From the NCBI GenBank assembly GCA_033819885.1, contig JAQYUZ010000004.1, positions 496,001 through 560,000 of the forward strand: 64,000 bases of DNA, read 5' to 3'. The notes beneath the pieces are model-generated. The model was not told the origin of the DNA and did no database searches. It saw nothing but the letters and a program-made list of their open reading frames with translations. This DNA comes from Microbotryomycetes sp. JL201 (taxonomy: Eukaryota > Basidiomycota > Microbotryomycetes). The position numbers and the translations under genes are program-made. Positions 48,380-59,548 of the stretch are shown here, in pieces (the stretch's first letter is position 1; each line of letters begins with the position of its first letter).

Positions 48380-51300
48380 TCATGCTCTCGACATGGTCGT
48401 GTCATCCTCCCATTCGTCATCATCGTCACCCCTATGTCTCGACTTGTCGTCGGGCGTGGGCGGATGAATATGCGTATTGGCGAAGAGCCCTGCTGCATGT
48501 TGGATCATGCTGTCGCCTTCACCAGAAAAGGTGAAGCCGCCTATTGAAAGAAAGGCAGCATCAGCGATCACGCATCGTCGAGTTGTGTCACGGCCATGCT
48601 CACGAAAGTTCTCTTGCACACTATTAGTCAGAGGCGCGGGTGCAGGCGGCGGTCTTCGAGGCTTGTTGATTTCGAGTGGGGCCGCAGTGCCTTGATCCTG
48701 TCTAGCATTATCGAGCCATGCATCCGAATGAGGGTTACCGAACGTGACGTCAACAGGTGCCTCATCGAACAAGTTTGCTTCCGTGAATTCCGGGTCGAAG
48801 TTGGCAACAGACTCATCCGAATCGACGTAGGGCTTGAACGGCGGAGGAATCTGTCGGGCCGCGAGCAGTTCCCAGTTGATTGATTTGAAGAACGGATGTT
48901 CCTTGAGCTCGGCGGCATCTCGTTGAGCGCCGAGGCGATGCTTTGGATTGCGATTCAACAGCTGATCAAAAAAACGAAGGCGTTAGATTCCGAGTACACG
49001 TCAAGCGTGACAGCGGGTACGCACCCCTTTTACAAACTGTTTGCCGTCTTCTCCAATGACGCCGCGCGGGAATTTGACCTTGCCGAAGCAGCTGTGAAAG
49101 CTGTACCGTAAGATGCGAGTCACCGGAATGGAGGGAGAGCGCAAGAACTACGCACATGAGCTTGTACATTTGTTGCGTGTCTTCTGCGTAAAATGGACTC
49201 CAACCGCAGCACATTTCAAACAGTAGAACACCAAGGGACCTGAACCCAATGTCAACTCGAAGCCTTTTGCGCTCGGGCGGAAGCTACTCACCAAAAGTCG
49301 ACGAGTTTTGAATATCCATGATCGTCCAGAAGCACTTCTGGTGCGAGATACTCGGTCGTTCCGCAAAATGTGTTTGTAAGCGCATCACTAGGTAGATCAG
49401 GTTTGGATAAGCCGAAGTCGCACAGTACGACGTGTCCGTTTGCGTCAAGCAAAATGTTTTCCGGTTTGAGATCGCTGCGGCCAGAAAAGTCAGCTGTGCG
49501 TTCATGCAAGGAAGCTCGCTCCCAGCTCACCGATAGACGATATCAAACTTGTGCAGATGCTCGAAAGCCAGAACGATCTCGGCCGTGTAAAAGCGAGCCC
49601 GATCCTCGGTGAACCTGCCCTCTTTTTGAAGATGATGGAACAGCTCGCCTCCACACTTGTAGTCCATGACCAGATACAAGTCGTGATCCGTCTGGAAACT
49701 GAATTTAAGGCCAAGCAGGAAAGGGCAATCTGACGATCGCTGCAAGATTTTGCGCTCTCCGATTGTATGGGCAACCTCCTTCTTGGCAACGATTTCGCGC
49801 TTCGAAAGGACTTTCATAGCGTAGATACGCTGTGTATCCTTTTTGCGCACTTGGAACACGCGTCCGAAAGTTCCTTTGCCAATCATCCTGAGAAAATCGA
49901 AATCATTCGGACCAAGACCCTTCTTCACCTGCAACGACCATGAAACTGTCAGAGGCGCTTTCATCGCGACATTTCGCTAACCAACTGACGTCGAACTTTT
50001 CGTAACGAATCTGTATTCTGATCTCACCAGTGATGGTCTCGTCTTCGCTACGAGCTTCAAGCCTGCGCGAACATTTCTGGATGAGCACTGACAGCGCTCT
50101 GCAAGCAAGTACATGCGTGCTTACGGGAACCATTGATCGACAGTATAGCCGTTGACGAGTTTCGGCCGGACTTCAGTCAAGCCCAGAAACATCTCGTCCT
50201 CGACCGAACGGTCGTAAATCTGCACTTGAATAACGCTTTTCTCGTTCATCACGTCGCTGCAGGTCACGTGTACTTCAGTCATCAATGCAGTCGACTTCTG
50301 ACACGTCGATCGCCACTCACAAGACGACTTCGTGCTTCCACGTTGGGTTATACGCGCATGTATCGAACAAGTTTGGCGTCCGTTGCGGCTCAGTCGTGGC
50401 GGGAAGCTCTGTCGAGTCAATCTTCATAGGAGATGTGGCAGGTGACGCAGCAGAGCCGCCCGGTGCGAGACTGCCGTTTTGATTTAGAGAGCGCTTCAAG
50501 CCCGAGCCGTCCACGTGCGATGTTGAAGGTGATGTCGTCTCTGCGTTGCCATTGAGATCACCGTTTTGAGTGTGACCATTATGGATAGGAGTGTTGGCGC
50601 CGCTTTTACTGCGGGAGGAAGCTCCTGGTTTAGGCGATGCTTCACCCCTGACTTGCGGCACGCCGAGTGCCTCTTCCCCCTCTTCGTGAATCGGCTCGCG
50701 GCTGACAAACTCGTTCTGATCAAAGGTGACGACGACGTACGGTCGTGATGCGCTCGAAGGTGCGGATAGACTGCGAGCCGAGATGAGCTTGACCGAGAGC
50801 GTGCCCTTCGGAGCGGACCCTTGGTCGCGACGCCTAGCTAATGCTGAAGGTTGTGTTTTGAAAGAGAAATCCGGCTCTTGACGCGAGATGGCTATGGACG
50901 GAGGCGAGATGGAACAGACGGACGAGGTTGCGGACCGTGGAGAGCCCGACAACCAAGACGAGATCAAATGTGGCATTGTCCGTTGTGACGGAAGATGGTT
51001 CAAAGTTGTCGCAATATGTCCGGCCAGATGCGAGAGGGGTCGACAAGCGCGCGAGGTTGCCGTGACAGTTGGAACGTCCCAATGACGAGCGCCAGGGGTG
51101 AACGAGGCGCGCAGCGGGATACCGAGCGGGACCGAAGTCGAGAAAACCGAGAAGTGAGCAGATCCGTCGGAAAGTAATCGGAAGCGAAAGCATGGTAACA
51201 AGAGCGTGTGGCAAAAAATTACATGTCAGCGCTCTGGTGTGGAAGGGCGATCCGTTGCAAGAAAGAACGTGGCGTTGACGAGAATTCAATGCTGTTGAGC

Positions 51301-51840
51301 AAAACACAGTCGACGAGATGAGATAAGGATGAGACTGCTTGGCGCGAATGTGACGCCGGTGCCAGTACGGTGGAGCTCGCTGGTGTGCGGCAAAGGCGTC
51401 ATTCGTAAACGCGCAGCGTCTGGGCGGCCCTCGTGTGGGTGGACAGGTGCACGAGATGTCGTAGAGGACAGAGTTACAATAGAAGAACGTGACTGACCTG
51501 TAGTGGGCAGGCCGCCCGGCGTAACGGGTGCGGCGCCGCCTGGTGTGACCTCGCCTGGGCTTGTCGGCGCCTGCTGGTGCTGCGACGGCTGACTGAAGAA
51601 AGCGCCGCCAGGCGGCCCGCTGTGCGACGCGCTGGACGGATTTGACCTGACTGTAGGCGTCTTTGCACCTGACGGCAGCAGGGCTGCGAGCGACGCGACT
51701 GAGCTCGTCCGTTGCGGCGTCGAAGTGGCGGCGGCTGCGAGCGCCGACGGCGACAGCGCATCAAACGGGTTGGCCTGCGCGGAAGCCTTTGGCGTCACTT
51801 GATCGGACGGCGGTTGTACGCCCCCGAACAGCTTGAACAT
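48380..51840 (-). CDS. SCH9: Sch9-like AGC kinase with N-terminal C2 domain
   Basis: Nutrient-signalling kinase downstream of TORC1 in yeast. A serine/proline-rich N-terminal exon ([20 protein letters not shown]) ends near 51498. The C2 domain reads [68 protein letters not shown] and [15 protein letters not shown] low-complexity insert of about 90 residues lies inside it. The kinase has [40 protein letters not shown] and [24 protein letters not shown] and [20 protein letters not shown] follow. The AGC tail has [18 protein letters not shown] and the hydrophobic-motif-like [14 protein letters not shown]. The stop is TGA at 48380-48382. The join between the first exon and the C2 exon (50900-51498) is unresolved; a shorter protein starting near 51193 is possible. 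Confidence 0.85.
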
Positions 51841-52643
51841 GGCGTAGTGCGGCAGCGGCGGAGGTAGGCGGCGAAGCGAGCAGGAACCAACCGTACAGAG
51901 CTACAGACACGACGGCGCGCCGAATGTACAGGTTCAATGGGCGACAACAAGCGCGGGAAGCTGTATACACGGACAGCGTACACTGGGTCGGGGGCCGCCG
52001 AAGCGCGCAGCGGAAAGAGTCAGCGCCGACGACATCGTACGCTTTTGCCTTTAAACTTCAAGAGCGTCTAGCTTGCGTTGCTTTCCAGCGGGATAGTGTC
52101 ATGTACTTTCAAGGATGACTCCTCTCTATCCCCTGACACAGCTCAAAAAACAGCGAAAACATGAGTCTACTCGTCGTGGCAGCCATGCCATAAGTCTACA
52201 CTTTGCCAACCTGCCAGCTCATCACATCTGTATGCCGCTCTTTGCCTGTGCACAGTCTCGCGCAGGTAAGGAGAGCACAAACGAAAATCTTTTCGGTCAC
52301 TGTCATTCCCTGAATTTGGTCAAGCCGCGACGTTGCTTTCAATCATTCGAGGCTTACTTCCAAAGTTTACAGACGTGTCATGCAAGCTTTGTCTCTCGCC
52401 ATTCGAAGGGCCGAGCCTGGTCACTGCCCAGCGATGATCATGAGTGGCGTCTGGCGTATGCTTCACACTGGCTAAGTAGCTGACAGATATCCAACGCATT
52501 GGAAACGCTTTCAAACAACAGAATCCGGGTCTGACGAGGGCTGTTGGTGTCGAGTCTTGAGCTAGACAGGAGCAAGGTCACGTGCTCGGGTCGCGTTCGC
52601 CCAGTCGAACACACTGACCGTCACTCCTCTCGTCAACTCAAAA
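51841..52643. other. Long divergent intergenic region
   Basis: The largest gap between genes after the left edge, about 800 bp between the starts of the Sch9-like gene (-) and the Whi5-like gene (+). Open frames here are short and without domains. It probably holds two promoters with long leaders; no tRNA-like or repeat structure was seen. Confidence 0.45.
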
Positions 52644-54346
52644 ATGAGCGCACGTGCGCCGCCCGCGCCGGGACAAGGCTCACAAGATTCCCTGATATAT
52701 ACCTCTACGAGTGACGACCGGACCTTGGCCGGTCGCATGCACGCTGATTCGGCAGCAGCGGTCGTTGACGTCGACCGCCAACGCAGCCTCACGCCAGAGC
52801 CACTCGTGCACAGTCAGACGTACGACGACGAGGTCCGGCGATGGGTCGCATCCGCTGTTGGTGGATCGCAGCTCGCGAAAGCGCACGGAAAGGCAGACGC
52901 CGATGACGAATCGAGCTTCGAGCACCGCAACATTCAGATCCAGTGGCCAAAACACGATGCAACATCACGGGAGGCAGGTGCTACTCGACAGCAAATACGG
53001 CAGCAAAGACATGCGCAGACACTGGCTGCCACAGTGAGCAGCGTGATCCACCGCTCCTACTCTGCGCCACCTCCTCACTTTGGCACTTGCCTCAAACAGG
53101 CTGCATCGCGCTTGCAGGCACGTCTCTCTCTCGCCAGATTTAAACTGGACCATGGTTGGGTCAAGCAAAACCTAGAGGAAGTCGAAAATCTCTGTTTCAG
53201 GTATGGTAAAGGCGACGGGCAGACGTTTGAGTCGCGAGCAGACCGGACTGAACGGTGTCCCTCACCTGCAGCAAGTTCAGAATGCAAGCCCAAGCTCGGG
53301 TTCGAGCACGGGAGCGCGAACACCAGAGTGATATTGTCAGAAGACGGGCGAACGCCAACAAGCCAGACGAGCTTTTCGTCACGATGGTCTCAGAAAGTAC
53401 AAACGTCGGCTACGGCGATCTTCGCTACATGAACGCACACGCTGAGGGGACTAGTGCTCCCCCAAGTCAGGTGGCGCTGGGCAAGCGCAAAGAAGACGCT
53501 GTCACCTCGTCGTCTAGTCCCGTCCATGCCGGCGAGGACGCCAAGTCTCATAGACAGAAGCGCTCACGTATCGATTCAAACTCGGAAGGCGGTCCACACA
53601 GCCCGCCGCACCGCAACGGTAGGAAGGTTCTGCCGCAATCGTACGACGATTTCTGGGCGAGGATCAACACAACAGCGATGTCTCCTCCAAAAGCACCGGG
53701 CCGACTACGAGGCCCTGGTTCACCAATGGGTTGGACAGCATCCGGGGCGCCGGGGAGCCCCAACGTGCATTTGACGGACGCGGCAGGCCAAACGCTGACA
53801 CCTGCAGCACATGTGCCATCACATGTAACCCAACGTCACTCAGCAGTAGCAAGTACCTCTGCGCCTATGCTGCCAATAGATCGGGAACAGGCACTCGCAC
53901 CAACCGGAACCGGAAAATCCTTGGGCGCCACCGCTTCATTTTCATCTTTGCCGCCGCCACCACCGCTCGAGTTCGGCCATCCGCCGTCTGATGGTGCGGC
54001 GACTTCGTTGGATGATCCAGGCGACGAAGTCTCGATGCAGGACCGGCTCGATCATCGGCAGATGCCGACGGAAACGAAACAAACAACACAGGATACAGAT
54101 CGACGGCAAGAATCGCCTTACCGACCGAGAAACCATTTGACTGGTCACCTGACAGCGACTTGGCCGCAAGCGAGTGCCAGTCAGCAGGAAGAAATTTCAG
54201 TGGACGCGCTCGACGCCATGTTTGACGAGTCGCAAGGACAGTCCGGCGAGTCCCCAAGCACACAGCAAGAGGAAAATGCTATAGACAAGGCAGAAGCAAT
54301 GCCCAGCAGCAGCAGCCAGCAGAGCACAGATACGGTTCTGGCATGA
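52644..54346 (+). CDS. Possible Whi5/Nrm1-type transcriptional repressor
   Basis: Two exons, joined across about 53201-53269 so that ENLCF continues into SKFRMQAQARVRARERE. A mostly polar protein of about 540 residues, without membrane spans. The segment RLQARLSLARFKLDHGWVKQ followed by NLEEVENLCF resembles the short GTB motif of Whi5/Nrm1 repressors, which bind SBF/MBF and restrain G1/S transcription. Several CDK-type sites support this (SPPHR, SPPKAPGR, SPYRPR), as do a basic patch HRQKRSRID and an acidic C-terminal VDALDAMFDESQ. This is inference from a short motif; a different nuclear regulatory protein is possible. Stop TGA at 54344-54346. Confidence 0.55.
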
Positions 54347-54479
54347 TTGCGCTTGTTTTTGGTGTCAGAAAATGGCAATGAATACATTTACACACAAGCG
54401 GTACCAATCAGGAAGAAAAAATACACGGACATGACCAGTCGTTTGTGACAAATCTGAATCGGATCCCCCGCCAGAGTAC

Positions 54480-55962
54480 TCAGTGCTCGGCTTGCGATTG
54501 TTGCTCCGTCTGTTGCTGCTGCCGCTCCTCATCAAACTCCTCACTTATAGCCAGTAATCTCCTGAGTTGTTCGTTCTCCTGTCTCAATTGCTCTAGCTGG
54601 ATTTCCCGCTCGAGGGCTTCGTCAACAGGCCCTTTGAGCAGCTTGTCAAGCAACTCTTGGTGCTCAGCCGTCGAATGAGCATGCGTGGACGGTTCCTGTG
54701 TGCCTGCAGAGTTTGGCGCCCGCAAAGTGGGATTACCGGCGCCATTGGTTCCGGATGGCGCTGATGGTAGGACAACATTGTTCGAGTTTGGCGAGCTGAC
54801 GAGCGATGAGGTTGAAGTCGTAGGAATATAGTGAGGGTCAGTTGATGCAGATCGCCCAATGTATCCGCCTTCGGAGAGATCTCGATCGTGAGGTCGCGAC
54901 ATTGAGGCGCTTCTGTCGCCATCCTCTAGGCTCGACACTTTCGAGCCATCTGCGTTGTGCTTGAAGTATAGGTCGGCCTCGCGGGCACTTGAAGGCAGCA
55001 ACATTGGAGAATTTGTGTCGTCAGGGTCCTCGCCTTGGATTGACCTTAGAGCCTTGCGAATGAGCGAACCAAGGTGCAGTAGCGACATGTGAACTTGAAC
55101 TGGGTCCAAAGGCTCTGCAGAGGAGGGCGAGTCAAGTGCTCTTGTAGAAGATGCACCGACATTCGAACCTGCCGCCGCTGCGTCCAAATTAGGCATTGCG
55201 AGCAGCATGTTCTCGTAATGCCGAACTAGATCAAGATGGTGTTGCTGCGTGGCGAACTGTTGCACGACTGTGGTCAGCACACGCCCAACGTAGCTTCAGT
55301 TGTACATAATGTGTATGTCACGCACTGCATACGCTCTGAATTTGGCCATAACCGTATCGAGCGTGCTCTCGTAGTCCTTGAGCAGGGCCGACAGCTGACG
55401 ATTCTCTTGCTGCAAGTTTTGATTTTCGAGCACCAGTTGCACGTTCAAGCGTTCGAGTTCGGACTCGAATTCCTCTGTTCAAGGAGCTCGTTGGCTGCTG
55501 CTGTGTCATGATCTAGTCGTCACGAGCTCACCTTGGCTGACGTCGATGTTGAACCGTCTGAGCGTGAATCCCGTCTGCGTGTGCACAGCTTGATTCTGTT
55601 TAATCAGCGATGACAAGGTACACAAGCATCGTCAGTGGACTAGATCGCGAGCATGGACTACCGCCAACACCCAAGCCCAAGCTGGCGCTCGTGAGACTCG
55701 CCTTGAGCTCTTCTGCGCGCTGCTGCAGCTCTTCGGTCTGCAGCCTGTTGTGGCTCAATTGGGTACTTAGCTCGCCAAGAAGAGCCCACAGCCGGTCGAG
55801 CTCGCTGCCGCCGCCCGACGCCGACGACAGAGGTGCAGCAGCGCCAGTATTCATTGTGTAGTGTCCATCCAGTAGGGTCATTTGGACGCTCTCCGAGCCG
55901 CGTCGTTTGTCGCGAACGGCGTGATCAAAGACAAAGCTCAGGCTACCTCGCGCTCGGGCCAT
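54480..55962 (-). CDS. SIKE/FGFR1OP2-family coiled-coil protein (STRIPAK)
   Basis: SIKE1/FGFR1OP2 and fungal SCI1 are coiled-coil subunits of the STRIPAK phosphatase-kinase complex. The start is [20 protein letters not shown]. Matching parts are [20 protein letters not shown] followed by [16 protein letters not shown], corresponding to the ENTQIRDLQQENREL...LIMSKYR region of SIKE1. [20 protein letters not shown] corresponds to the GEVMRKAVQ helix, and [20 protein letters not shown] to LAQLELENKELRELLSIS at the C-terminus. A serine-rich insertion of about 150 residues separates the last two, longer than in animal proteins. At least four exons; stop TGA at 54480-54482. Confidence 0.72.
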
Positions 55963-56082
55963 CTTCTATCGGATTTCAAATCAAAGAGACTCCATGTCTG
56001 CACGTGGAAGTGCACGTCGCAATTGCACCAAATTTTAATTTAGCGTGAGCTTTTAATGTCGATTCCCAGCGCACGGCACGAT

Positions 56083-57058
56083 TCAGTTCGCGTCCAAGAT
56101 GGCCTGTACGATATCCCCGCCAGTCGTCTTGAGTGCCTTAATAGCTGTGAGAGTATTTGTCAGCGACTTGCTTGCGATTCAAACGAGGTGCATTGGCGAC
56201 GCACCTTTCGCTCTCGAGCATTTAGCCTGGTGGCGGTTTGTCGTTGGGTCAGTTAAAGCGTGAACCATGCAAGTCGATGCTTACCTGTTGCATGACAACT
56301 TGGACTGAACATGAATGAATGTCAGCTTGGTTGTGCGACATTGGAAACGATGAATGTTTCGGGATAAACTCACTGTCGTCTTCTTCTACGCCAGTGCTGT
56401 CTTCCTCGCCGTCCTCATCGTCAGCCTCGTCGGCCTTGGCCTTCTCTGCTGCTCCACTGGTCTCCCCCTCGCCCTTTGCTTCTGCCTCACGTGCCTGACG
56501 CTCCATCTCGGCTTGGGCCATGGCGTGCGCTTGCAAGAAGTGGTTCTGGGCGGCATTGTCATCCGTGCGTGCCTCGCCAAACACGACATAGCAGTCAGAG
56601 ATCGGCCTGCCAGTTTGCCGCGTTAATGGCTTAGCTCGAGCAGCATGCAGAAGCGCTGTTGCTCACGATTTGTACACTTCGGGTTGAGCGATGACGACGA
56701 GTTGCTGACGGCATTTAGAGCTTGTCAGTACGCATGTGCCACAGCTGTCCGCATGCTATGCACGTCGATGCGGGTATTCGGCGCCGGCCACGCGACCACG
56801 ACGGGCGACTCACTCCGCGAGGCCGTCTCATCACGACACGGGTTACGCCATCAACCTGCTTCAGGCCGAGCTTGCTGAGAGCTGTCAGATGTGCCCAGAT
56901 TGGAGCCAGCCCGCAATATCAGCGTTCGCTGCGTCGAGGATTATACGGCGCGCGTGAGCCTGCGTACCTTTGCGGCTCTTTGTCTCGCCACGCGAGCGCG
57001 AGCCTTCGACCGTATCGATTGTGACAGTTCCTTGTTGGTTTGACCCGTCGTCCGACAT
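56083..57058 (-). CDS. EGD2: Nascent polypeptide-associated complex alpha subunit
   Basis: Ribosome-associated chaperone subunit. The first exon starts MSDDGSNQQGTVTIDTVEGS and ends in ETKSRK. The joined NAC domain reads ALSKLGLKQVDGVTRVVMRR, then LVVIAQPEVYKS and VVFGEARTDDNAAQNHFLQA. An acidic linker DEADDEDGEEDSTGVEEDD follows, and the C-terminal UBA-like domain ends AIKALKTTGGDIVQAILDAN. At least six exons; the stop is TGA at 56083-56085. The NAC core and UBA are complete. The start lies 247 bp from the divergent exopolyphosphatase gene. Confidence 0.92.
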
Positions 57059-57305
57059 TGTTGTGCGGGATGTGGATGGCTGAGGGCGAGGACTCGACGC
57101 CGCCCGCGCGTTTTCCAGGTCGATCGCGAACTCGCCCCCCACCTTGCCATCCAACCCAATCACTGAAGTCACAACGTCAATCTCGCGCGTCATCCACGCG
57201 CTTCAAAAGAGCAGGCTCCCCTTTGTCGCGTGCTTCTTGGCAGTCATTCTCATCGCAACCGTCTCGGTCGAGCAACTCGCACGTGACTTTGGCCTCTCGC
57301 GGACC

Positions 57306-58706
57306 ATGGCGAGCGGTCGCCAGGATGAGCTCGCGACATTCCTAGAACGAAGCAAGAGAGACTTTATGCAAGATCTGAATGCTGGCCACCCGCTTGTCAA
57401 CTGGACAGTCAGTGTCGGCAACGAGGCTGGTGGCAAGTTGGTTGACGCCGGCAGCATGTGATTGCATCTACTGATGCCGCTACGGTCCCCCTCCAGATCT
57501 CGACTCTCTGGTCTCTGCGGTGGCGTATGCCTACTTTGCTCAACAGATCAGTCAGGCGACGACTCGCTTCGTTGCGCTCGTCCAGACTGCTCGAAGTGAC
57601 CTCGCTTTGCGCCCCGAGAACGAATTTGCGCTTTCGAACGCACAAATCGATGCTGAAAAGCACCTTCTGTGCCTCGACGACTTGCCCAATGGTACACTGC
57701 CACAGCTGGGCGCGGTCAGGCTCGCTCTTGTCGACCACAATGCCATGCTCTCTTCCGTGTTCGGGCCGGATGACACACGGGTAACAGCAGTCATCGACCA
57801 TCATGCGGACGAAGGCCGTCACATGCACGCTTCGCCAAGGTTGATTCAAATACCTACAGGCAGCTGCACCTCACTCGTCGCGACCTACTTCTTACCTCTT
57901 TTGCCCGCGACCGCACACATGTCCTCATCCCTCGCAGACTTGCTCTTAAGCGCAATCCTAATCGACACCAACCTGAAGCCCTCGACTGCAGGCGGAAAAG
58001 CGACAGATACGGACCTTCGCGCCGTGAGACTCTTGTCGCCCTTCTCGAGCTTTGTCGACGGCGCCGAGGGCAGCGCTGCTGCTGTCGGAGGCGACGTGAC
58101 GGCGACCCTACTGCAGGTTGGACGCTTGCTGCAAGCGAAAAAGTCTGACGTTGCATGGATGTCGGGTCGGGACTTGCTCCGGAGAGACTATAAAGAGTAT
58201 CAACACGACGCGCAGTCGCTCAAATACGGTTTGGCTACAGTCCCGGTCAGTTTCCGTTCTTGGATCGACAAAGATGACAAGAGGTATGGCTGGGAGGGAG
58301 TCGAGCGAGACTGTCGGGCGTGGATGGAGGAAAGACATCTAGATTTTCTCGGCGTGCTGACATCGTTCGAGGAGGTGGCGCCGGCGGGAAAGAACAAGGG
58401 TGCAAGGGCACGAGAGCTATACCTACACGTTGGCGGCAATGACTCGACGAGCGAGCGATTGCGCAACATTCTCTACCCGGGTCTCGAGGCGGATGCAGAT
58501 TTGCGACTTGGACCCTGGTTTGGCGGAGATCTGTCGGGCGAGCCTGGATTTGACAAACGATGGCGCCTCTGGCAGCAAGGTGAATTAAATACTTTGTAAG
58601 AACGTGGGCTTGCGCTGACTTCTCCTGTCGCTCCGAAACAGTGAACGCGAAAGCAACTCGAAAACAGGTGGCACCAGCGATAAAACACTTGCTAGATACG
58701 GCTTAG
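57306..58706 (+). CDS. PPX1: Exopolyphosphatase
   Basis: DHH-superfamily enzyme that removes terminal phosphate from polyphosphate. The start MASGRQDELATFLERSKRDF is preferred over an upstream hydrophobic frame because family members begin shortly before the first motif. Motif I, SVGNEAGDLDSLVSAVAYAY, is assembled across an intron near 57428-57496. Further motifs are AVRLALVDHNAM, VTAVIDHHADEGRHM, GSCTSLVATYFLP, SAILIDTNLK and the DHHA2 part FRSWIDKDDKRYGWEG. A final intron from about 58580 to 58641 joins WQQ to VNAKATRKQVAPAIKHLLDT, ending TAG at 58704-58706. Unspliced, the frame would stop at 58599 and lose the conserved ATRKQ end. Confidence 0.9.
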
Positions 58707-58845
58707 ACAATTCAGAATAGATCATATTTAGTGTATCTATTGTAAATCATTACTGGCCGAGGTTGACGAGTCTATCGGTGACATTGTCGACATCACGGTG
58801 GACAGCGCCACTTGCTCTCTTGCCATTCTTCAAATCGACCCACCT

Positions 58846-59275
58846 ATGTCGTGCGCAAGCATCAGGCAGGCGCTTGCAGAATGCCTGCAACGGACAGACT
58901 GTGTGCTCAAGCATGACCGGACGCCGCAAGATTGCCTGCAGAATCACGCCAGCGAGCTACCGATCGAGTGCCAGCAGCTGCGCAAGGCCTACTTTGAGTG
59001 CAAGCGGGGAATGGTATGTACACATCCAGACAGCGGAGCAGTCGGCATGTCTTGGCTGGCGAGCGCGAAGCAGCTTCGGGCTGACAATGAGCTCATTCTC
59101 GTGGCTTCACACAGCTCGACATGAGGTAAGTCCTGGCCACATCTTCACGCGACACATTGCTCAACGATTGACAACGTCCGCTAGGAAACGATTTCGGGGT
59201 TTGCCTGGCAAGGACAAGGGCAGCAAGCCGGCCGAGGCGTCTGCACCATTGGACGATGTCGCAGCCCAGGCTTGA
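58846..59275 (+). CDS. PET191: Cytochrome c oxidase assembly factor PET191/COA5
   Basis: Small twin-cysteine mitochondrial intermembrane-space protein needed for complex IV assembly. The first exon encodes MSCASIRQALAECLQRTDCV, TPQDCLQNHASELPIECQQL and RKAYFECKRGM. A microexon of 11 nt (59115-59125) supplies LDMR, and the last exon starts at 59185 with KRFRGLPGKDKGSKPAEASA, ending VAAQA with TGA at 59273-59275. The conserved end of the family, CKRG-x-DMRKRFRG, requires the microexon. Cysteine spacing is as in the family. Length about 90 residues. Confidence 0.92.
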
Positions 59276-59548
59276 ACGCTGGCAGTAGGTCGACTTTGAG
59301 GTGCTCTGCCTACAAGCAAGACATGTCCTGCGGGGAATTGGATGCAGAGTCGTCAGCTGTTAGCACGCCTCAGGCTCGGCGCTCGGCGATGAGCTTGAAA
59401 CGATGTTCCGTGTTGTATTGCAACTAGATCGCTGTCAGTGAGATCTTTAATGGAACACGAGAATCGGATTGACCGAAAGGTATATTGCTCGGCTGAGCAT
59501 TGCGTCACGCTTCTGATCTGTTTCTCTCTGCCCACAGCTTCGAGACCG

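Noticed and set aside
58580-58600. Exopolyphosphatase ending at TAA 58597-58599
   Set aside because: A GTGAAT donor and a CCGAAACAG acceptor join to a conserved-looking VNAKATRKQVAP end, so the unspliced stop is probably intronic.
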